The notes below the pieces were generated by a model. The model had not been told where the DNA came from. It was given only the letters and a program-made list of their open reading frames with translations, and did no database searches. From the NCBI GenBank assembly GCA_017615755.1, contig JAFZZM010000004.1, positions 1 to 57,550 of the forward strand: DNA of 57,550 nt. The letters run 5' to 3'. The DNA comes from Clostridiales bacterium (lineage in GTDB: Bacteria; Bacillota; Clostridia; Saccharofermentanales; Saccharofermentanaceae). A program made the position numbers and the translations under genes. Below, one piece after another: positions 50,966-57,550 of the stretch (the first letter of the stretch is position 1; each line of letters opens with the position of its first letter).

Positions 50966-52819
50966 ATGCCGACGATTTTCAAGCGGAACCGTTTCCGTTC
51001 ATTGCTGCTTGCTTGCGCACTTTGCTTTTCTATTCTGTTTTCCGGAATGGTACCGGCCGCCGCAAGAGCCGAAGAAGAACAAGAAGATCCGATCGGCGCT
51101 TTTGTCACACGGGCATATACATTGATCCTTGACCGTGAGCCGGAAGAGGAAGGCTTCGCATTCTGGAAAGAAAGTATCGAGAAGGGCGAGCGCACGGCGG
51201 CCAACCTGGTCAACGAGTTTATGACCAGCGAAGAATTCACGGCCCGTTCCCTTGATCAGGATCAGCAGATGGAGATCATCTACCACGTAATGTTTGACCG
51301 CGAGCCGGATGAAGCCGGTATGCAGTACTGGCTGAACTACCTGGATTGCGGCGTCAGCATCAGCGCGATCATCAACGGATTTACCCATTCAGAAGAATTC
51401 ACTGCTCTTTGTGAGAAATACAATATCGTCGCCGGTGAGGTCACACCGATCGAGAACCGCGACCTGAACCTGAACGTGACCGCGTATGTAGCGCGTGCGT
51501 ACCGGATCTTCCTGGACAGAAAACCGGAAACGGACGGACTGAATTACTGGACCGGCCGTATCGCCAAAGGCGAGATCTCCGCAGCCGAGATCGTCAACAA
51601 TTTCGTGCAGAGCGAAGAGTTCAGGAATAAGGCTTTGTCCCGCGATGAGGAACTGGCGCTTGTTTATCTGTCCATGTTCGACCGCGAGATCGACGACAGC
51701 GGTAAAGAGTACTGGACAGGGATCCTGAACAACGGCGTATCCATCAGCTATGTCATCAACCAGATCGCCTGCCTCGAAGAATTCTCCACACTCTGTGGCA
51801 AATACGGCATGCTTCCGGGTGCGGTCGAGCTTACCGCGCCGAGAGATAAAAACTATCCGCTGACCGCGTTCCTTGCGCAGGGTTTCCCGATCCTGACCAA
51901 CAGAAGCGCGACCGCCGCGGAGCTCGATAATTATGTGGCTTCCGCCATGAACGGTTCCCGTAAGGTCGAAGATCTCATCAAGTCGATCGTCTCTCTCGAA
52001 GAGTGCAGCAGTTATCTTTCGGACAACGAGGCCTTCATAAAAGCACTCTACCGTGTGACTTGCGGTAAAGAGGCGACGGACAGCCAGATCAGTTCCCGGC
52101 TTATCTCCCTGAATAACGGCATCACCCGTTACCATATCGTTTCCGAGATCGCCAAGACCGATGACTACAAGAATCGTCTTGCGGAGATGGGTATTTCCAA
52201 TATCATTTCCAAGCCTGAAAAGGTCATCGCCCTGACATGGGATGACGGCCCGAATGCGCCTGTTACCAACCGTATCCTGGATGTTTTGGAGCAGTACGGT
52301 GCACACGGCACTTTCTTCGTAGTCGGCAACCGCTGCAAGACCTACAGAAGCTGCCTGATCCGCGAGATCAATGCGGACTGCGAGATCGGTAACCATACCT
52401 GGGACCACACATCCCTGACACGTCTTTCCGGAGACGGGATCCAGAGCCAGATGAGACAGACCGATGATGTGATCTTCAATATCACAGGCATCCGCCCGAA
52501 GGTGATGCGTCCGGTCGGCGGTTCCTATAACGACACCGTAAGAAGAAATGTGGGCAAGCCCATGATCATCTGGTCGGTAGATACGAATGACTGGAAATAC
52601 AGAAATGCGCAGCACGTCATCGATGAAGTGCTTTCGCATGCGAGAGACGGCGAGATCATCCTTATGCATGACCTCTATACCACTACGGCGGACGCGGTGG
52701 AAGTGATCGTGCCGGAGCTGATCTCACGTGGATACACCCTCGTTACGATCAGCGAGCTGGCCGAGTACAAGGGTATCGAAATGGAAAACGGAGGCGCATA
52801 CTTCTCCATGCGTGGATAA
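50966..52819 (+). CDS. Secreted polysaccharide deacetylase with DUF4214 repeats (copy 2)
   Basis: The product has 617 residues and is a full-length paralogue of the gene at 48682. GAGGTG lies upstream. The signal peptide ends near AAARAEEE. Six DUF4214-type units (FVTRAYTLILDREPEEEGF and similar) fill residues about 38-410 and are closer to the family consensus than those of copy 1. The NodB motifs are TWDDGP (D426, D427), HTWDH (H477, H481), RPVGGSY, WSVDTNDW and ILMHDLY. The C-terminal 200 residues are very similar in both copies, the repeats much less. The second MoxR operon starts 46 bases downstream and may be co-transcribed. Confidence 0.93.
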   Translation: MPTIFKRNRFRSLLLACALCFSILFSGMVPAAARAEEEQEDPIGAFVTRAYTLILDREPEEEGFAFWKESIEKGERTAANLVNEFMTSEEFTARSLDQDQQMEIIYHVMFDREPDEAGMQYWLNYLDCGVSISAIINGFTHSEEFTALCEKYNIVAGEVTPIENRDLNLNVTAYVARAYRIFLDRKPETDGLNYWTGRIAKGEISAAEIVNNFVQSEEFRNKALSRDEELALVYLSMFDREIDDSGKEYWTGILNNGVSISYVINQIACLEEFSTLCGKYGMLPGAVELTAPRDKNYPLTAFLAQGFPILTNRSATAAELDNYVASAMNGSRKVEDLIKSIVSLEECSSYLSDNEAFIKALYRVTCGKEATDSQISSRLISLNNGITRYHIVSEIAKTDDYKNRLAEMGISNIISKPEKVIALTWDDGPNAPVTNRILDVLEQYGAHGTFFVVGNRCKTYRSCLIREINADCEIGNHTWDHTSLTRLSGDGIQSQMRQTDDVIFNITGIRPKVMRPVGGSYNDTVRRNVGKPMIIWSVDTNDWKYRNAQHVIDEVLSHARDGEIILMHDLYTTTADAVEVIVPELISRGYTLVTISELAEYKGIEMENGGAYFSMRG

Positions 52820-52865
52820 GTGCCGAAGATGAAAAAATACAAAACGAACGAAGAGGAAGAGCAAA

Positions 52866-53798
52866 ATGAGCGTAAGAACAAAACAGATCGTTGAAGAAAT
52901 CAAGAAGGTTATCTGCGGTAAGGACTACACGATCGTACTGGCCCTGGCCGGTATCCTGTCCGGAGGACATGTCCTGATGGAGGACGTGCCGGGCGTAGGA
53001 AAGACCACCATGGCGCTGGCTTTTTCCAAGACCATGGGTCTGGATTACGGACGTGTTCAGTTCACACCGGATGTTCTGCCTTCGGATATCACAGGCTTTT
53101 CCGTATATGACAAGATGAGCCAGAGCATGCGTTACCAGCCGGGCTCGATCTTCCACAATCTTTTCCTGGCTGATGAGCTCAACCGTGCTTCATCCCGTAC
53201 CCAGTCCGCGCTCCTCGAGGCGATGGAAGAAGGACAGGTCACAGTCGACGGCAACACTTACGCACTGCCGAAGCCTTTCGTCGTCATCGCGACGCAGAAT
53301 CCGTCCGGCGCTTCGGGTACATCGCTCCTTCCGGATTCCCAGATGGACCGTTTTGCGATCCGCATCTCTATGGGTTACCCGTCCACCAAAGATGAGAAGC
53401 TCATGATCAAGAACCGTGAGAACGGTCACAACCCGATGGACGATGTCCAGCAGATCCTGACGATCCGCGACATCATGGTCATGCAGGACGAGGTCAATCA
53501 CGTACATATCAGTGAGGCGGTGCTGGACTACATCGTTACGCTGGTTGCCAATACGAGAAATCACGCCGACCTTGAGCGAGGCGCCAGCCCTCGTGCGACA
53601 CTGGCCCTTACCGCCATGTCAAAAGCATACGCCTATCTTTGTGACCGAAACTTCGTCATCCCCAGCGATGTACAGGCAGTCTTCTATCCGGTAATGGGGC
53701 ATAGAGTGCTTTTGACGCCGGAAGCAGAAGTCAATGAAAAGACTTCCGTAGAGGTCACCAAGGCGATCCTTCGTTCTACTGCAGCACCGAAGGTATAA
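52866..53798 (+). CDS. MoxR family AAA+ ATPase (copy 2)
   Basis: The product has 310 residues, the same length as copy 1 at 41091 and highly similar to it throughout (KKVICGKD, EDVPGVGKTT, LADELNRASSRTQSA, ATQNPSGASGTSLLP). Walker A and B are intact. GAGGAAGAG lies upstream. DUF58 and transglutaminase partners follow in the same order as in the first operon. It lies directly after deacetylase copy 2, with no terminator between. Confidence 0.94.
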   Translation: MSVRTKQIVEEIKKVICGKDYTIVLALAGILSGGHVLMEDVPGVGKTTMALAFSKTMGLDYGRVQFTPDVLPSDITGFSVYDKMSQSMRYQPGSIFHNLFLADELNRASSRTQSALLEAMEEGQVTVDGNTYALPKPFVVIATQNPSGASGTSLLPDSQMDRFAIRISMGYPSTKDEKLMIKNRENGHNPMDDVQQILTIRDIMVMQDEVNHVHISEAVLDYIVTLVANTRNHADLERGASPRATLALTAMSKAYAYLCDRNFVIPSDVQAVFYPVMGHRVLLTPEAEVNEKTSVEVTKAILRSTAAPKV

Positions 53799-53812
53799 GG
53801 GACGGTATTCCC

Positions 53813-54724
53813 ATGTTCAAGAACTGGTGTATCTACATCATATTGTTCATAGCATCGGTAGTTTTTTTCTTGTACTATCAGATGTGGCTGTCGTGGTACT
53901 GCCTGCTGATCATTCTCCTGATCCTGCCGGTCTCCCTGATCTCTGCCATCGTGAACGGCATTTTCACTACGGCTGTGTTCAAAGCGCCGAAGAATGTCCG
54001 TATGAATGAGGAGGCGGAGATCACTGTGTGCACGGAAAACAGAAGTCTTTTCTCGTTCTCCATCTGCCGTCTCTGCCTTGTGAGCCGTGACTTGATGACT
54101 GACGTAACGAAGAAGTACAAGAAGGTGGAGTTCGAAAGCCGCGGGGAGATGAGTTTCCCGATCAACACAGAGCACTGCGGTACATATGAGTTTACCGCGA
54201 CACGTCTTCGTGTCTACGACCTTTTCCGCCTGTTTTATTTCCCGAAGCGTATTAAGCTGAAAGAGGAAGTCGTGATCCGTCCTGTGCCGGTCGTACCGGA
54301 TGTCATGCCGGAGTCGAATGGATTTAAGGCGAAGGTATTGAAGAAATCCAATGCATCGTATTCGGAGATCTACGATGTCCGCGATTATGTGGTGGGCGAT
54401 CCGATCAAGAATATTCACTGGAAGCTTTCCGCCAAGCGTGACCATGTCCTGGTCAAAGAGCCGCAGGAGGCCTGCTACGGACATGCCCGTGTTTATGTGG
54501 AGCTGAAAAACGACCGCGAGCAGATGGACAAGAGACTCGGCGAGCTCCTGTTTACGTCGACCTACTTTTTGAATCACGATATCGAGCACAAGATCCGAAT
54601 CCTCCCGCCGATGAAGAGGGAGATCGCTTTTAATATCGAATCTCAGCGTGACCTGGACACGGCGATGCTGAAGATCCTGCACATGCGTATTCCGAAGGAG
54701 ACCGGTAATGGGAAAAAAGCTTGA
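53813..54724 (+). CDS. DUF58 domain protein (copy 2)
   Basis: The product has 303 residues. Two N-terminal membrane helices (residues about 5-50) are followed by the DUF58 region with SYSEIYDVRDYVVGDPIK and IHWKLSAKRDHVLVKEPQE, the same core as copy 1. AGGGA lies upstream. Its end overlaps the transglutaminase start by 17 bases. It is more diverged from its paralogue than the MoxR pair is. Confidence 0.93.
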   Translation: MFKNWCIYIILFIASVVFFLYYQMWLSWYCLLIILLILPVSLISAIVNGIFTTAVFKAPKNVRMNEEAEITVCTENRSLFSFSICRLCLVSRDLMTDVTKKYKKVEFESRGEMSFPINTEHCGTYEFTATRLRVYDLFRLFYFPKRIKLKEEVVIRPVPVVPDVMPESNGFKAKVLKKSNASYSEIYDVRDYVVGDPIKNIHWKLSAKRDHVLVKEPQEACYGHARVYVELKNDREQMDKRLGELLFTSTYFLNHDIEHKIRILPPMKREIAFNIESQRDLDTAMLKILHMRIPKETGNGKKA

Positions 54725-57191
54725 AATGAATAACCAGCCTTTTTCTCAGACGAAAGAGGTGCAGGAGAAGAAGAAGGAAAAGGTGCAGAAGCTACGGCTT
54801 CCTAAGCGCCCCGTCACACCTCCTGACAAGATCACGTATATCCTGGCCATGGGACTTTCCCTGGCGCTGTCTCTGGGCCTGACATTGATGTTCCAGAGCA
54901 CCTATTCGGAGGAACTGGATCTCAATATCTGGATACTGGCTCTCGGTATGCCGCTTTATGCCGCGCTGGCTACTCTGGCCAATGCGCAGAAGAAGATCCG
55001 CTATTCCATGATCCTTCTTGCTGTCAATGTTGTTGTGAGCGGCCTGTTCTACTATTTCGATGTCGCCAATACACAGACCGGATTCTGGCACATCATGACG
55101 GTGCTCTACAAGAATACCTTCCGGTCCTTGAGTTTGCCGACGTTTGTATATAGAGCAACAGGGTATGCGGATACGGTGGTATTCCTGCTTCTTGCGATCT
55201 GGCCGATATTCTTTACGACGTTCATGATACTTCGCAGAAGGTCATTCATGTATGTGTTTGTCTGCTGTATCCCTTACGTTCTCTGCACGATTGCTCTGGA
55301 CTACATGTTCCCGAGTACCACATCCTGCGTGCTGACCATCGGCTCGATCATCCTGCTTTTGTGCTTCAACAATCTCCGCAAGATGAACGGCGGGCAGAAG
55401 GATCGGACTATCCTGAAACTTGCAGTCCCTGTTTTTTCTGTTCTGATCGCGATTGGTCTGATCTTCCCCCAGAGTACTTACAACAAGAACGAGCTGGCTG
55501 AAAAAGAGAAGGCGTTTTTCACGAGCGTCGCGGCAAAAGCTGCGAAACTGAATACGTACCTGCCGAGCTCCGTGCGAGAGCTTTTCGTGAAGAAAAAGAC
55601 CAAGGAGCCGGAGAGCTGGACCGGAAATGCGGTGATCAAGGATCTGGCCCAGAAGATCGTAGTCATGAACGATGGCACGGAAGACCTGAGTCTGGTGGGT
55701 AGTTTCGATCCGCCGGAGGTTGAGGTTTTTCAGGTGGAACGTTTCCGCAATATCGATTACGAAGGAACGATCGAGCCGAGCCGGTATCTGTACCTGAAGT
55801 CGTCTTCCATGGGTGAATTCAAGAACAATAAGTGGTCTGCCGACGATATCGATCTGGATCCGGAGGAGATCTATCTGAACGAGAATCTGCCGGAAGTGCA
55901 GGAGGCGAAATACATCCTGAAGGTCGATATGACGGCATCAGCCAAGAGACGTGTCGTGCCATACTATACGGATAACTATCAGGCCGGCGGAGCTATGCGT
56001 CAGGTCTATGAGGAAGTGCCGGTGCAGCGGATGGGCATCATCCAGGAGTATGGTCTGGACGGTGCCGGTGACGAGTATTATTTTGCCTACAGTAATATTC
56101 CTGTACGGGTCGGCCGGGCCTGGTCGGATGAGTATCTGGATCTGGTCTACGACCGTTACCTTCGCGTACCGGAGAGGACGCAGACGGCTGTTTCCACCAG
56201 TGGTGTGCTTCCGCAATGGTACTACCAGTGTATGCTTGATCCGAATTATCTTTCAACAGAAGAGAAGGTAGATCGGGTCGTGGAGCTCGTTTCCGGACTT
56301 CATCCTTACGATGCGAGTACTCCATATTGCCCGGATGGGGAGGATTTTGTCGGATGGTTCTTAAAAGAAGCCGAGACCGGATTCTGTGTGCACTATGCTA
56401 CGACTGCGGCCGTGATGCTGCGTCTGGTCGGTGTGCCGACGCGTTATGTCAACGGATATATGGTCAACGATTTCGGTGACCAGCAGGCGACAAAGGTGTA
56501 TACCACAGATTCTCATGCCTGGTTCGAGTTCTTCACGGAAGAGTACGGCTGGGTCATGTGCGATCCTACGCCGGGCAATGCAACTGCGATGAGTGGTTTT
56601 GGCCTTGCGCGTGTGAAAGAGGAAAGTGAAATGGCCATGCCCATCACGCCGGATCCGACGGCCGAAACGAGAAGCGGGCGTGCGATCATTGAGACCCAGC
56701 CGACCACGGCGTCTTCAACGACGAGTGAAGGTGAGGATACGTATACAAGTGAAACGACGAGTAGATATCCTGTTTCCTCGTCGCAGAATGCTGACTGGGA
56801 TAATATACATCTTGAATTTGCTTCAGAGACCGCAGAATTACCCTCCTGGGCGAAGGTGATCTTTATCTGCCTGGGCGTGATCCTGTTCCTGTTACTAATG
56901 AGACTGGGCTACATCCTCTGGTGGAAGAGCAGGCTTTCTTCCGGCTCCGCCAACAAACGCGCCCATGCTTTCTACAGATATATGCGCTTATCTCTTATTC
57001 CTTACAGGAAACGCCCGTCCCGTAAGATCGTCTCGATTGCGCAGAAAGCGGCATTCAGCGCCGAGGGCATCTCGGAAGAGGAGCTGAAGAGCATGTTCGG
57101 CATCGGCCGTAAGATGCTGCACGTCGAAGGCGCCAAGAGTTCCGGCCTCCGCCGCTTCCTTTGTAAACACCTGATCCAGATCGAGATCTGA
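54708..57191 (+). CDS. TgpA-like membrane transglutaminase (copy 2)
   Basis: The product has 827 residues. ATG 54708 has AAGGAG upstream and lies inside the DUF58 gene; ATG 54726 is a weaker choice. After a basic N-terminus come about six membrane helices (residues about 45-260) and a large extracytoplasmic part. The triad is C560 in GFCVHYAT, H603 in SHAW and D619 in CDPTPGN. A Thr/Ser-rich linker (residues about 650-695), a last helix (about 722-745) and a cytoplasmic tail follow. It parallels copy 1 but is diverged. A 53-bp repeat array begins about 100 bases downstream. Confidence 0.92.
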   Translation: MGKKLEMNNQPFSQTKEVQEKKKEKVQKLRLPKRPVTPPDKITYILAMGLSLALSLGLTLMFQSTYSEELDLNIWILALGMPLYAALATLANAQKKIRYSMILLAVNVVVSGLFYYFDVANTQTGFWHIMTVLYKNTFRSLSLPTFVYRATGYADTVVFLLLAIWPIFFTTFMILRRRSFMYVFVCCIPYVLCTIALDYMFPSTTSCVLTIGSIILLLCFNNLRKMNGGQKDRTILKLAVPVFSVLIAIGLIFPQSTYNKNELAEKEKAFFTSVAAKAAKLNTYLPSSVRELFVKKKTKEPESWTGNAVIKDLAQKIVVMNDGTEDLSLVGSFDPPEVEVFQVERFRNIDYEGTIEPSRYLYLKSSSMGEFKNNKWSADDIDLDPEEIYLNENLPEVQEAKYILKVDMTASAKRRVVPYYTDNYQAGGAMRQVYEEVPVQRMGIIQEYGLDGAGDEYYFAYSNIPVRVGRAWSDEYLDLVYDRYLRVPERTQTAVSTSGVLPQWYYQCMLDPNYLSTEEKVDRVVELVSGLHPYDASTPYCPDGEDFVGWFLKEAETGFCVHYATTAAVMLRLVGVPTRYVNGYMVNDFGDQQATKVYTTDSHAWFEFFTEEYGWVMCDPTPGNATAMSGFGLARVKEESEMAMPITPDPTAETRSGRAIIETQPTTASSTTSEGEDTYTSETTSRYPVSSSQNADWDNIHLEFASETAELPSWAKVIFICLGVILFLLLMRLGYILWWKSRLSSGSANKRAHAFYRYMRLSLIPYRKRPSRKIVSIAQKAAFSAEGISEEELKSMFGIGRKMLHVEGAKSSGLRRFLCKHLIQIEI

Positions 57192-57294
57192 GGTGGGGAG
57201 AAGGGCGCGGCTGGTGCTGCCACGCTGGCGCGGGGAAGAGTTTTTTTGAGGCAAGTGGTTTTCGTGGGGAGGCCGGATGGGTTTAAGGGTCGGA

Positions 57295-57550
57295 GTTCTA
57301 TAAGATGGACCCCAATGCAGATCTTATAGCACAGAAATGACGAGTCTATCCTATCAGATTAACAAAATCAGGAGTTTTATAGCACTGTTTGGCACGGGCT
57401 GTTCTATAAGATGCAAGAAACTGTGCGTCTTATAGAACGAAAAAGCACGGCGCGTGCTATAAGATAGATAAAAACGTGAGTTTTATAGAACTGCATGCCC
57501 CAAAGCGTGCTATCAAATGAGAAAAAAAAGGAATCTTATAGAACTGCATG
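57295..57550. repeat. Array of at least five 53-bp tandem hairpin repeats
   Basis: CTATAAGAT or a variant occurs at 57298, 57351, 57404, 57457 and 57510, exactly 53 bases apart. The matching ATCTTATAG word ends 31 bases after each start, so every unit forms a stem; unit 3 gives a perfect 11-bp stem (GTTCTATAAGA with TCTTATAGAAC). The array runs off the window end. The stretch 57192-57294 is GC-rich, with a T-run at about 57240 that might end the operon. Confidence 0.93.

Noticed and set aside
627..53714. Chi- or KOPS-type orientation-biased site for the AAAAGCACT word
   Set aside because: The 20 copies split evenly between the two orientations.
57192..57294. Intrinsic terminator after the second transglutaminase operon
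   Set aside because: A T-run exists near 57240 but no clean stem could be drawn before it.
1..57550. tRNA or rRNA genes
   Set aside because: No cloverleaf with a TTCRANY arm or rRNA-like conserved stretch was seen in the gaps read by eye.

Overview
The window looks like chromosomal DNA of a Bacillota bacterium of the class Clostridia, probably a gut or rumen anaerobe related to Oscillospirales or Saccharofermentanales. The reasons are strong AGGAGG-type ribosome binding sites, the MEP isoprenoid genes, many lipoproteins with long Thr/Ser/Glu/Asp-rich linkers, a BmrCD-like heterodimeric ABC exporter and MoxR/DUF58/transglutaminase operons. Genus cannot be set from the sequence alone. No rRNA, tRNA, CRISPR array, transposase or prophage core gene was seen.

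Layout: 1-1310 is an accessory-looking stretch with a 62-bp repeat array, a gene for a nuclease-fold-like protein and a 46-bp repeat running across its stop codon. 1523-5772 holds an Mrp/Nbp35 ATPase, a thioredoxin-fold lipoprotein, a divergent ispF, and the convergent radA-ispD pair. 5938-9830 is an ABC-2 transporter operon led by a fragment of an AMP-binding enzyme. 10011-13831 encodes two DUF885 metallopeptidase-like lipoproteins. 13944-17285 encodes a 1113-residue protein that joins a PP2C-like domain without its metal ligands, a very long linker, one membrane helix and a LysM-like tail. 17868-20588 is an aminotransferase-serA serine operon. It is followed by a minus-strand lipoprotein, surE, an SPFH protein (minus) and a marR-ABC-ABC operon. 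29605-33560 carries a tandem zinc-ribbon basic protein, an amino-sugar cluster (glmM, a GlmU-like acyltransferase, nagB) and a small membrane protein. 34227-39705 (minus) is DUF1015, an FAD oxidoreductase and DUF2298. 39973-40971 is a WYL regulator. The last 16 kb holds two paralogous MoxR-DUF58-transglutaminase operons around alaS, a HIT gene and two paralogous NodB deacetylases with DUF4214 repeats.

The most unusual material is non-coding. Four arrays use only two periods. Two have a 62-bp period (51-236 and 33719-34127) and are the same family in opposite orientation. Two have a 53-bp period (about 17396-17660 and 57295-57550). Every array has inverted words that can form hairpins. In the 62-bp family two sequence types swap paired bases at three stem positions, which suggests that structure is selected. 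The repeated unit fills the whole period, so these are not CRISPR arrays. A second genome-wide signal is the word AAAAGCACT. I counted it 20 times by eye, 10 in each orientation, in genes and gaps alike, where about 0.4 would be expected by chance. A probable stand-alone structured RNA with its own promoter and terminator lies on the minus strand at about 50555-50759, and a hairpin plus T-run sits in the DUF1015 leader.

The genes suggest a cell investing in envelope biology: amino-sugar supply, deacetylases, transglutaminases, membrane glycosyltransferase-like proteins and a LysM-bearing membrane protein, alongside housekeeping genes (alaS, radA, serA, ispD).
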